Below, piece after piece: positions 23,501-34,638 of a stretch of 64,000 nt of DNA; position 1 is the stretch's first letter, and each line of letters starts with the position of its first letter. The DNA is from Spinellus fusiger (lineage: Eukaryota; Mucoromycota; Mucoromycetes; Mucorales; Phycomycetaceae): contig JALLLS010000002.1 in assembly GCA_025094145.1 (NCBI GenBank), positions 1,054,001 to 1,118,000 of the forward strand, written 5' to 3'. Under the pieces are notes generated by a model, which saw only the letters and a list, made by a program, of their open reading frames with translations, had not been told where the DNA came from and searched no databases. The position numbers and the translations under genes are program-made.

Positions 23501-25012
23501 CTATTTCTGATTGCAGTATCTATCACTAGTATTAGATGATACATACGACGTATTCCATCAAATGATTATTTGGTGTCTTGGGATCCTTTGTCATTGTTTG
23601 TTCCTCCCTCCTTGAGATGAGTGAAGGTCTTCTTCCACATTCAGAAATGACTGCTTCAAATCCCTTGAGCCATAAATCAAATGGATTCGCTTCATGATGG
23701 TATATCTTCACAAGCTCAAACCCATCCAGAATGTCTCGATACCCACGATCATAGCGAAAACATACAAAAGTAAGGAGTTCACAGGCTAGCTTACGTATTT
23801 GCCAATGTGAGCTTGCCAAGGAAAACACAATTGGATAGATGTGATTTGGATAGCTTATTACTTCTTGTGCACCTGACTTGAAACATACAAATAAACAACC
23901 CTAGCCTCTTAATAAAAGAGACTTGAACTCACGTTTGTACTTAAAATGGCCTTGAAGCATTTGACAATTTCTATTTCAATATCATCGTCTTCTTCTATTC
24001 TAAATTTATAACGATGCTTGTTTGTTAGTAATTCTTCTTTATTTTCACATCAAAACAAACCTTGTTCCTTTTCTATGCATGGATTCAAGGGCATTCGCAA
24101 GCCCATGAAACCCCTTTAGATCAATGAATTGACCAACCCAACTATACATTAGTTGTTGTTGTTTACTTAATACCCTGTGTCTGCTTGTCTTGTACGTTAC
24201 TTGATCGACTGAGTACGGAGGTTTACTTCTAGACGAGCCACAGAAGTAGGTGACACTGTTCTCTGTTGAGTCTCCAACATTTGTACAAAGTAAACAGGGG
24301 AATTGAGATTGGTAGCTGGTGGTTCTGCAGCCTCAGGAATAGACTTGTGTTTTATCTCCACACCTGGTATAGAGAGTCCTTGTCCACTCTCCACTGTGGT
24401 TTGTGCACGTCCACTGGATACAGACCAGGGGTTTGCTACTTCCAAGACAGCTGCATAAGCATTTCCTGATGCTTCCATTGGGTAGTGTGAATAAGGAGTT
24501 GGATGATAAGAAGATGTGTCATGACGGCTAAGCGTCAATTGCTGAGCCTGTTGATCTTGACAGACCATTAATCTTTTTTTATTTATGTCCCATAATTGCA
24601 TGCTCTCCCTCATCTGTTGATCATAAATTCCACGTCTCTCCTGTGAAGCTAATCTCAGTACAATGTCATGTTACACGTACTAAAATGTACCAGCATTTGT
24701 TCAAAAAGAATGTTGATGTCGGCAGTAGATGTGAGTGAAGTGTCAAAGGATTTCTGGTGGATAGAAGGCTCTGTTATTGATCGCTTGGTGTATTTATAGA
24801 ACTTTTTTTTGCCTAGAGTCTCGATTAAAATAATATGCGGTATGGGATATGTTGGTGGCCTGTGTTTACTACTTACGAGAAAAAGAAGTAGCTGTGATAC
24901 TCTTTGGAATTAGATGCATTTTCTGGGTGGGTGGAGAAGGTAAAGAACCACTAGATTTCAATTGAACATTTTCAGACTTCTTTTCTCGAAGACGATCAAA
25001 AAGATGAGTCAT
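19682..25012 (-). CDS. Diaphanous-type formin (GBD/FH3-FH1-FH2-DAD)
   Basis: Actin nucleator and elongation factor for polarised growth and septation. Twenty exons were phased: 25012-24877, 24812-24681, 24648-24201, 24141-24061, 23999-23933, 23876-23547, 23461-23109, 23042-22762, 22694-22557, 22361-22230, 22163-22134, 22064-22035, 21809-21489, 21386-21079, 21013-20945, 20867-20784, 20707-20575, 20487-20186, 20129-20003, 19926-19682. They give about 1,248 residues. GTPase-binding/FH3 region: FEQMLVHFTSQERRG, NWVGQFIDLKGFHGL, HWQIRKLACELLTFV. FH1 is a short run of about 11 prolines (exon 10). FH2 begins LKHLQWKKLEVHQ and contains ERFLGNL, LIVGNYMNALSFQGGAFGVK, DTKVSKTSGLSLLHIL. The tail VMDNLLQKLRSGG followed by basic RRRQK is a DAD autoinhibition motif. 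The 30-nt exons 11 and 12 and the exon 13 acceptor are least certain. Confidence 0.92.
20525..20560. repeat. (AAT)n microsatellite in formin intron
   Basis: About 12 tandem AAT units sit inside the intron between formin exons 17 and 18. Confidence 0.95.
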
Positions 25013-27326
25013 TTTGTACAGTAAAGAGGTGTAAAATAAAGGTAAGAATAAGAGAAGCCCAGAAAACTTTAGCAAAAGAAAACAGCAACACTAATAAAAG
25101 AAAATATATTTCTTGGCATGAATCTAGGTGATTTTTTAAATATATATTTATAAAAGAGACTATATAAAACAAATGAGAAAGAAAAGTGAAAATTCAATCA
25201 AGAGTAAAAGTAGCTCTCATGACAAGCAGCTTAAAACCATTCTCTTTTTGAGTTTTAGGTTTTTTTCAACTGGATTTGAAAGAATGTAAAGTGGCCCATG
25301 TTTTCATCAACATGTACAGTGCCTTTTTTTTGTTACATGGCACTAACAGGAAATGATAAGAATTCTGACAGAAATATCCATCTTCTGAATTTGTACTACT
25401 TGCCCTCCATAGATTTCTTGATTCAATTTCTAATATATCCGCTTTACTATTTACATTTGTATCTTTAATACAGACAAAACTCCTCTTTCTATGCAATTCA
25501 TCATCTCAGATGAATAGTACATCTATATTCGATTGGCTCATTGAGTTGAAGAAAAATGAAAGAACACTGAAAACTAGCTAATGAATCCTATGCCTTAATG
25601 AAAAGTACCTAAATAATTCAGTGCTTGAAATTACACTCATTTTTTTTAACTTCTTTATTCTTCAACCACAGATACACTCGTTTAATTCTGGTTCGTCTAT
25701 TATAGAACAGTAAAATCTTCTACTTGCTTAAACCAGTGACAAGTTTATTTTTAGCTTTGTTACTTTGCCATAGTCTATCATTCAGTCATTTAGAACGATT
25801 TGCTTACTATTTGTTATGAAACAAGCCCAATTCTTGCTATTTTCCCATTTAGATTATAACTGTAATCATGAACATGATCATGAACCTATTTGTGATCAGA
25901 TTATACCCTGATTTGGCTATTGGCTGAATAAATATACTCAAGATAGATAGATAATATAAAAACTGGGGCAAATGTTTATAAAAATGTATATAGTTAATAT
26001 AATTATTACGTACTTAGAATTCTGAGAGTTATAATGAGTTATTACAAATCCTGAATTCCATGAATTATGAACTTGCCACCCTTCTACAGGCTAAATATAT
26101 AAATAAATAAAAAGTTCCCAGTCCTATCCTAACAGACTATCATATAGGTCAGTTGTTTTGAAACTAATCAGGCAAAGGTACTACAATAAACAATTGAAGA
26201 GATTAATATGAAAAAGACATTGGACAATGACTACTTTAGCTAGTCTTTGAGCTTTTTCATTCATAATGTCTATAGAGTCCATTCAATATTCTATATAAGG
26301 TGGAATCTATTCTATTTTATGGCTATCCTAAAAGGGATTGGCTAACTACTTAGTACCCCATTCATATACCAATATCAAATAGAGTTACCCAAAGTGACTT
26401 TTATGTCAGAAGGATAAAGATTATTTGGTAGAAGGAATACTTTTTTTTGTATTCCTAGAAATTAAGAGCTACCCCTTCAATTTCAGAATTAGTATTTACT
26501 TATTGATGATATTATTTTCTCCTATTGTTGCATTTGATAAACATCTTAAGGAGTGTAACTTTTACTACAATTGGATAGAGTATTTAGCACAGAATATTAA
26601 GACTTACTTGGAATCTCAAATAATCTAATCTGACTCGTGAACAATGATACTCCATCCCATGGTCTGATGAGTCGCAGTGATATCATCAACAAAAACAACA
26701 ACAACAGCAACAAAAAGAATAAGATTATAGCAATGCTTTAAAGATTTACAAAAGATATAAAGTATTAAAGCGTGCTGTTATTTGGACCGCAAAATATTTC
26801 AGTTCCCATGTTTTTCACCCAAGCCAATCTATTGATCAAAATACAGCTTTTCTTTTTTACTATAGAGTTCATACTTGGAAATCATTGTTATACAATAATA
26901 AGTCTTCATGAAGCCCATCATACTCTTCCAAGTCCAAGGAAGTGGCTTCTACTTTAATATCTAAAAGATTTAACAAATTAAATAACATATATTTAAGAAT
27001 TCATTCATAAATAACATACCATACCATACCATACGATCTTTTGCGTATCTCTTTTCAAATGACAAGTGCCTATTCCAGAAAGACTTGTCTATTCTGTAGT
27101 GTTGAAATCCCATACTCTACTTGCTTCTTACAGTCTTGGAAATTATAGAACTTCCCAAAACAAACGCTTATAGTTACTTTTGTCTTGGTTCTTCTACACC
27201 TTCATCAGTGAAATGTTCCTCCTTTATTTTGGCCTGTTTTCTTAATATTTCTGTGTTGTAGTTTTCAACAAATTCGCATCTCTTATGGAACTCATTTTCT
27301 CTTTCAATGTCTTTTTCTGTTTGCTC
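25013..27326. other. AT-rich intergenic, no supported gene
   Basis: Divergent promoter side of the formin, then AT-rich DNA. Short frames such as 26425-26628 (+) have no recognised motif. A short CATAC pentamer run lies near 27017-27033. Confidence 0.55.
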
Positions 27327-28055
27327 TTATGGATTCATAAATTCTACAATACGCAGTTCATATGTGAGAATAGAGAAATCGGGCAATCGTTGGTTGAAAT
27401 CTGATCCAAGCAGAAAAGGCTGCTGCGAGCTACAGACCTTTTTTTTTTCAATTTTATGTGCGCAAGGTAATCCTAAAGTGGTGGTGAACACACTTATGCA
27501 GTGCTTCATTTTATGTCTGGGATCATCACTCAGTTGATAAAGCCTGAACAAACAGGATCGGGAATACACCTTACAAAGAGCAAAAGTGGAGATTTTCGAA
27601 ATTACTTTTGAAAACATATCAAACTCACAAAGTCCATTCAAATATGCCCTGGCCGGTTTTTCGGATTCTAAAGCAAGTTATTAGGCTTGTTGACTTGAAA
27701 CATTATCAATGTGCTCAAATACAACACCTAGATCCTCAGTGCTAGTTCTTATCTCTCGTTTCATAAGAGAATGTGCACTTTCAACCCTAGAAGGTGTGGT
27801 CGAAGTGCAATACTTTGTCAGTCCAGGTAGATATAAATATATACAAACATACAGTTTTAGTTATCTTGAAATAATAATTATTTTTTCAAGTTAAATAAAT
27901 GCAAGTGAACAAACCTTTCTTTGTAAATAAGCCATGTTGACTCTATATTCTGCATAAAGTTGCTTGGATCGCAAGGCTCTCCACTAATGTTAGTGCCCAG
28001 CTCTATCAACTTATTCTTGAACTCTTTTAACCTTTTGTTGTAGTTCATTCTTATC
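27327..28055 (-). pseudogene. FAR1/MULE-type transposase relic
   Basis: Minus-strand pieces reproduce the C-terminal half of Mutator-like/FAR1-family transposases. ESTWLIYKERFVHL (about 27960-27905) is followed by TPSRVESAHSLMKREIRTST (about 27790-27735), where R-V-E-x-A-H is the family signature. Then come LNGLCEFDMFSKVISK and FTTTLGLPCAHKIEKKK, the Cys...Cys-x-His part of the SWIM-like zinc site. Stop codons (two adjacent near 27690) and frame breaks show it is dead, and the catalytic N-terminal half was not found. Confidence 0.7.
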
Positions 28056-29435
28056 AAAGAGTATTCAGTAAGAATAATTCATTTTCTTTGAATCCTGTCA
28101 CTATTATTATTATTATTAATCCCAGGAAAACATTTTACAAGGCTGAATAAAACATTCATTGATATATGCCATCGATATAGTAAATGAGTAGACTGGGGAA
28201 GAACTTTTTACAATGCATTCATCAGTACCAGATCATGATTTGTTACCGGAAAACTTTAAGTATATCATAGTACTGGTGGGCTATCATTCACGTCGGTTTC
28301 AGTTATTTCTTAAGTTGTATTTCTTCGATGTCTTGATTGACAAGGTTCATCTAATACTGGAGCTCCTGATTACGATTTGAAAAATCTTCATTAGTAGATA
28401 ACTCTTCCATGTCAGACATGGTGGGATTATGCAATAGAGAAAAAAAGAATATGAACCAACAGTAACAAAGCTTAAAAGGAACTTTATTAGAATAAAACGA
28501 CACCACTATGATATATTCACGTTTAATCTATTGTGCTACTAGCTAGATTGATGACTCTATCATTCGGTTCAGCGATGATTATCATTTAAAGACTCTACCG
28601 ACAATACACCTCTCAAAATATTCTACGGTCCAAATAACAGCACCCATATTAAAATGACAAACAAAATTAAAAACTTACTAAATTGGAGTTATTACTGAAA
28701 ATATAGCCATAGGAAAAATAAAAGTAAACTATATAGTGCACACAGCAGCGACATGCTTATCCACTGTATTTTGTATGAAGTGTTGTCTTTGATCTTAGGT
28801 ATCAAAGGAAATCCGACTAGTTAACGTATAGTTGAAGTTTGCTCTTTATTCATTCAATTGAGTGCTTCTTTTTATACTATTTTTAAACACTACTTTTACT
28901 GACTAAGATACAATAGTTGCATCTTGAAGATGTACTAATTTTCAGTCTATCTGACTTCAACTGTTCACCTTTATTTTAGTTGGCTTCTTCACTAAAGATA
29001 ACACTATTCATAAAAAGAAAGTTAAATTAAGACAATAGTCTCATAAATCATATGTCCATGTAGAGAATAGATGGACATTGTTAAATAAGAAAAGTAGCAG
29101 TTGGTCTGTAATTTTCAAGGGTTGAAATGGCAAAGAAACAGAAACAACCAATACATGGATATGTCTTTGACATAAATCATCTCTTTTACTATTGGGAATA
29201 GCTTTGATATTCTACTGAATAATGTATTTTCTTTTCTTCTTCTTCTTCCAAAAACATCACTACCACCAAGAAGTATTTCTACAATTGTTTCCTTTTCTAT
29301 GATTGAGAAATTCATTATTATTATTTTTCATTTTTTTTTCGGAGAGTACTAGTCAACTAATTTTAGGCAAGTCACTTTGGTCTAAGCGGGAAAAAGACTT
29401 AAAGACATACAACAGACTTCAATCCCCTTGTCATC
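28056..29435. other. AT-rich intergenic, no supported gene
   Basis: A short coding-like start at about 28420 on the minus strand (MSDMEELSTNEDFSNRNQEL) may be the N-terminus of the decayed element next door. It then runs into stops. Nothing else is supported before the SLD5 promoter. Confidence 0.5.
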
Positions 29436-30372
29436 ATGAGCACAATTGACGATGACACCTCTACCGTCGCCAGTAGTCAAAATAACCTCTCATTTCATCT
29501 TTCTCAGGAAGATTCACTCTATGCACAGGCTGTAGCAGTAAGCCAGCTGACTGAACATTACGACGACGATCAGGTCAAGGCGCTTACTGAGGCATGGATT
29601 AATGAGCGCAATGCACCTGAGTTATTGACCTACAAACGTCGACTTGTAGAAAGTCTTTTGGATAAAATAAGAGAAAAGGTAGCTATTGGCTGGCATCTCT
29701 CTATATTCATTTATCCCTGCTGGTAGATGGATACAGTTTTGGATACAGTCAATGTAGATCCAAAAGACAAATTTATCCAATTAGTGTATGAGACAGAAGT
29801 AGAGCGCGTGCGATATACTGTCAAGAGTTACTTACGAACACGACTGTCCAAAATTGAGAGATTTACCCTTCAACTTTTACGCTCACCCAATTATGAAGAG
29901 ATCATGTCACCCCAAGAGATCATTTATGCAAGAAGGTAGTTGAATAAATTAAAGAAGAAAATGAATATAAACTTGTAAGGTTTAGCTATCAAGAACTGTT
30001 GGAATCAAGCAACCATGAAGCATTTATAAAGCTAATGCCACCATCCCAGCAAAGACAAGATGAAGTAAATGGAGAGATCAGTATGGGTAAGTGCTATAGG
30101 CCTTAAGAAGAACAGATTGAGCTAATAAATCCTTGGTAGTGGTAACACCTAATCTAGAAGCACCTGTCTTTTGCCGTGTTCTACAAGATACTCAAAGAAT
30201 AGACCTATCTGTGTAAGTTTCATTGGGCATCTCTCTATATAAAAAATGAACTCACTTACTGTATGAATCCATTAGAAATGAGACAGTTGATTTTGACAAA
30301 GGAGATATTGTTCTATTGCGTTATAGAGTGATCAAAGACTTACTTGCAGACGGTCTTGTGGAGCTTATATGA
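29436..30372 (+). CDS. SLD5: GINS complex subunit SLD5
   Basis: Subunit of the GINS tetramer, part of the CMG replicative helicase in the nucleus. Five exons join in phase: 29436-29678, 29727-29935, 29986-30086, 30140-30212, 30276-30372, about 240 residues, near the family length. Matching features are the N-terminal LTEAWINERNAPELLTYKRR, the helix region KFIQLVYETEVERVRYTVKS followed by YLRTRLSKIERF, then the C-terminal beta domain NETVDFDKGDIVLLRYRVIK ending in LADGLVELI. The ATG follows an acidic, Ser/Thr-rich start. The exon 2 acceptor sits just before ATGGATAC, so this internal ATG should not be mistaken for the start. Confidence 0.93.
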
Positions 30373-31121
30373 ATGTGACTTTTTTGTCTCCTACTCAAAT
30401 AGCAAGGCCTCACTCGAGAATGTCCTTTACTATCAAAATGAAGAGTAATAGTTTTACTTACATTCATACCCACATCACCTTTGCCTTGTATCCTGTACAA
30501 ATATTTTCCTTTTCTTAATGAAAGCTTCTTGCATATGTATGATATTTTTTAGGGTTACCTATTAACCCATTATTCTAAAAGTTGTAGTATAAATAATGAG
30601 AACTTTGTCTTATAAGAACAAAACATAATTGCAGCCAAATACATTGTGCATATAATAAGAATACTTCTGTTTGCTAGTAGACTTTATACAAAATACTTAC
30701 ATAGAGTACACAAAATAGACTATTCTATAGTTCTTATACTGCTTACTACACATGTCAATGTAGAACTAGAGGTATGAATCTTGGGATTTATCCAATAGTA
30801 AGTTAGAGTTACAATTCTATCACATTAAAATATAAATAAAAACAGATATACTATCTGGTAAAACAGACTTTCTATAAAGAAATACTTACCATGTTTTATA
30901 TTCAAATGTTAAACAGTGTCTCAAAGTCAAGTATTACATGGCCTACATACTTCATTCTTATTCTTATTTTCAATCCAAATGAAACATTATATCTCATGAT
31001 CTACTTGTTATTGTAAGGGAATATTGTTGAATCAATTGATAATATGTCTTGTTTAGTATAGAAATACAATATAAACATTGAACCTAGTACAGCTCAATAC
31101 TTGAGTATAAAAAAAGATAAA

Positions 31122-31454
31122 TGTTGGTATCCATAAATATGTATTACTACAATTCAAAGTATTTTTTTATTTTTGGGCGTTAATTTTTCACTTTTGTATT
31201 TGAAGTGTTTCTATGTTTATTCTTATTTTTGAAAAGTTCTCATAGGGTGGCTAAAATGCTCAATGCGTGAATAGAAACTAATGCCCAAAAATAAAAAATA
31301 CTTTGAACTGTATACTATTCAATTGCCATAGTTACACTTATGTACTTCCTGTGATTGAGCCTACACATATGACCCTAGATACTTATCAGTATTAATGCAA
31401 TTGATTGGTGCTACTTATATTAGACATATCCTTGTATTGGCTCTGGATAAAACA
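31122..31454 (-). repeat. LTR-like repeat copy interrupted by a MITE
   Basis: The part 31313-31454 aligns in reverse complement with 61770-61905, sharing CAATTGCCATAGTTACACTT, CTACACATATGA, ACTTATCAGT and AATTGATTGGTGCTACTTAT. The outer edge reads ...CTCTGGATAAAACA and the other edge TGTTGGTATCC, matching the TGTT..TATCC / GGATA..AACA ends of the second copy. The MITE sits between the two parts. No target duplication was recognised. Confidence 0.55.
31150..31310. mobile_element. 161-bp MITE with TA target duplication
   Basis: Left end CAATTCAAAGTATTTTTTTA and right end AAAAAATACTTTGAACTG are inverted repeats that extend to about 30 bp (through TTTTTGGGC). The element is flanked by TA on both sides (31148-31149 and 31311-31312), the Tc1/mariner target. 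It has no coding capacity. A partial second copy is at 62230-62362. Confidence 0.85.
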
Positions 31455-33249
31455 CTGAGTCCTTCTCAAGGCAAAGGACTGAGCACTTGAACATTTTGCA
31501 TTAAAGCTCGGGCATAATATTTTATGTGAGCAAAGCCAAGTAATATTCAGAACTGTTATTGCTTATAACAATCTCTGTATTCCTACACGTTTAGCATGAG
31601 GAACAAATAAAGTATTCTTTAATATTCTTCTGTCGTGCAATTACACTGACCATAAAGTGGAAACTTTGTGCTTGGGTTTCTCACATTAAGAATAAAGATA
31701 GGATTATTGTGAAAAAATAATAATCAATGTTGCTGCCCAACTAACTTTTGATTATGTCTTTGATTATATACTTAGTAAAGTTCAATAAATGAAATGGTAC
31801 GGTATAATTCTTTGAAAACCAAGATTAAACTCCATCTTTCAAAAGAAAGAAAGAATAAAAAGATAAAAGAAGACAGAGCATTATAATAGCTTCAATGCCA
31901 TTTTCTGTTGTATAATAATGAGAAGACTTTCCCAAACAAAGTATACTAGACATAGTAAATTAGATTGATATAATTTTTTGATACTAGTTTGAAAGAGAGC
32001 AGGGACTCAATAAGACAACTGGTATGGTAAGAGTATGAATCTGGCTATATGTATTATTATTAGTATTATCAAAATTATAGAATTAGTGGCCTGATATAGA
32101 ATGAATATAAAGATATAAAAGTGTGGATAGATTATATTTACAAGTATTTCATAAAAAATATACTCAAAGTAATGTTACCAATGATAGGCCTAACTTTAAA
32201 ACAGATTTTCTTTTAGAAGGGCTAAGTGTTAAGAAGAAAAAACAGTATACAGTTATGATTCTTAACATAAAAACATAGTGGACTATAGGAAGTATAAAAT
32301 GAGGTTTAGATATCAGGTTTGAATTGTTAGAATATAGACACTATAGAAAAGAGAAAATCGACATTTATTAAAAAGAGGGATATAACCACCTATATTCAAG
32401 TCATTTATAAAATTGATAGACTATTAGATCCATTATGTTTGTATAGAATTTATTAACTCTTCATTAAGCTGAGCAGCAAAACAATCAATTTGTTAATCAC
32501 CATAAAGCTGATAAAATAATCCATCTATTGGTGGTTATTTATATAATCATGTTATTGATACCAAATTAAATAATATATTAATAATACACTCAAGACTATA
32601 GTATACATTTATGATATTTACACTGTAGTTAAGATGTAGTTTAGTTAAGATGTGGAAGCTTGAGATTGTAAATCTTACTTTTACACTCATTCCCTGTAGA
32701 AGACATATTACCTTAATCCATGTAGTCTCTTTTGTCTTAATCCTGGTTCTAGCTATCACTTATAGAAAAACCAATTAATAATCAATTATAGCAATATGAC
32801 ATCCACAGATAATAGAAAAAAGGTAAAGAAACAATATTCAGTTGGAGATCCATGCTTATGTATCTCAACCCAATTGAAAACATTTGGAATGAAATAGAAA
32901 AATATTTACTACAAAAGAAAAATCCATTCACAAAATTTAAGAATTATTATGAATATCCATCATTTTGGATCGAGAAAGAATACAACAGATTCTACAATTT
33001 CTCACATTACTAGCATTAAATGGTAGTGACAGATTATGATAACTAAAGGTAAAGATTCAAAATATTTGCTTTGGATAATCTTTTCATTTATCTATTAGAA
33101 AACAATATCACTAAATATATGAGTATATACAGCTTATACATCATTAGCACATGATGTTATGAGAAGGCCCATGGTGGGATTATGAAAAATGAGTGAGGTA
33201 TGTAAATTGAAGAAAAGTCTTTCAGGATTTGATAGAAGTCAATATCCAT

Positions 33250-34638
33250 TTATAATCCAGGTGCTTCTCTTTTAAGTTGTTCTTGTACCAAATGATATAT
33301 TGACAGCAACGGATGAAAAGCTTCTGGTACAGTCTGGGGATCGTTGTCTTCGGCTGCATTATTATTTGAAAGAATGGTTGTATTTGGTGGTAACAGAATA
33401 CGTCTACTGTTTTCTTGATGCAGTGGATATAGTTTCTTTGCAGCGTCCTGATATACCGAAGACTGTATAATTAGTAGTATATCTTCGGCAATCGTCTCTT
33501 CTGTTCCAAATGTGAAGTTTTTTGCCATCAAGGCAATCACTTCAGACTTGAGAGGTTCTTCCAGCATGTCTCTTACTGGAAGATAGTTTTCTGTGACTGG
33601 TTGGTATCTGCCGTTCATCCATGAATGGCGAATAATATCGGCCATGTTGATCCTTTTTAGTGGATCTGTAGTGAATATCCTTGATAGCAGATCCACCAAT
33701 TCAATGCTTAGATGGGATGGATAGTTCACTTTTGCACTCTTTATATTTGCACGAATACGTCGGACATCAAGATCATTGAATGGCATCTTTCCTGTAGCCA
33801 GCGCAAAGAGTATGACACCAAAGCTCCAAATGTCTACTGTTGGTCCATAGTATGGAGCGTTATGGAGCATCTCTGGTGCCACAGAGTAAAGTGAGCCACA
33901 GAAGGTTTCCATCATTCTCTCTGGTCGAAAGAGATTAGAGAGTCCAAAGTCAACAAGCTTAATAGTTTTGCCCTCAACATCCACCATAATATTCTCTAGC
34001 TTTAAATCTCGATGAACAATCGAGTTTCGATGCAAATAATCGAGTGCGCTGGCAAGTTGTCGGACAAGTTGCTGGCATTCTTCTTCTGGCAGTCTTCTTC
34101 TCATTCTCAAATGTGCCATAAGATCTACTCCTGGTACACACTCCATGATGATATTTAACTTCTCTTCTTTGATGAAAAAATCATAAAATTTTACAATATG
34201 TGGATGGTTTAGCAGAGACAGGATCTGGCCTTCCTGGATAGCTTTTGACATCTTGCTGCGCTTGTGTTTTTTGGCTGTGTTTTCCGCTTCGATTTTGGAA
34301 TCCTTATTTTTTGGCAGGTTGATAATCTTAATAGCCACCTAAGTGTATGATTAAAGTGAATGTTAGACTATGTGGTAATAATTAATAACCTGACATACCT
34401 CATTTCCAGTCACTGTGTGAATACCAGCTACAACTTTTCCCATGCTTCCTTTTCCAATTGTTCGTCCAATTGTATAAACACCAATGCTCTTGGAGGGTTC
34501 AATTGGTTTTGTTGTTTCTTTTGGGATATTCTCTTTGACCAATACAGAGAAAGTACGTATCTCTTTGGTGTCGGCATCACATTTTTGTTTCTTCTTACGC
34601 TGGGAAATATTAATCTTCTTGAAGATATTAAGAAGCAT
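33250..34638 (-). CDS. Ser/Thr protein kinase, KIN1/MARK (CAMKL) type
   Basis: Cytosolic protein kinase of the CAMK-like group that includes fungal KIN1/KIN2 and animal MARK kinases. Two exons, 34638-34399 and 34338-33250, join in phase 0, about 442 residues. Glycine loop GRTIGKGSMGKV, VAIK lysine at the start of exon 2, catalytic loop HRDLKLEN, DFGLSN metal-binding motif, CGSLYSVAPEML activation segment and DIWSFGVILFALATG are all intact. A basic insert (KKHKRSK) follows the VAIK lysine. The C-terminal about 110 residues lack the long spacer and KA1 domain of classical KIN1, so this is a short relative. Its exact orthology and substrates are not known. Confidence 0.93.

Larger units (their letters stand above)
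30373..33249. other. AT-rich intergenic holding a MITE and an LTR-like repeat
   Basis: Apart from the repeat structures at 31.12-31.46 kb no feature is supported. Scattered frames are short and without motifs. Confidence 0.55.
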
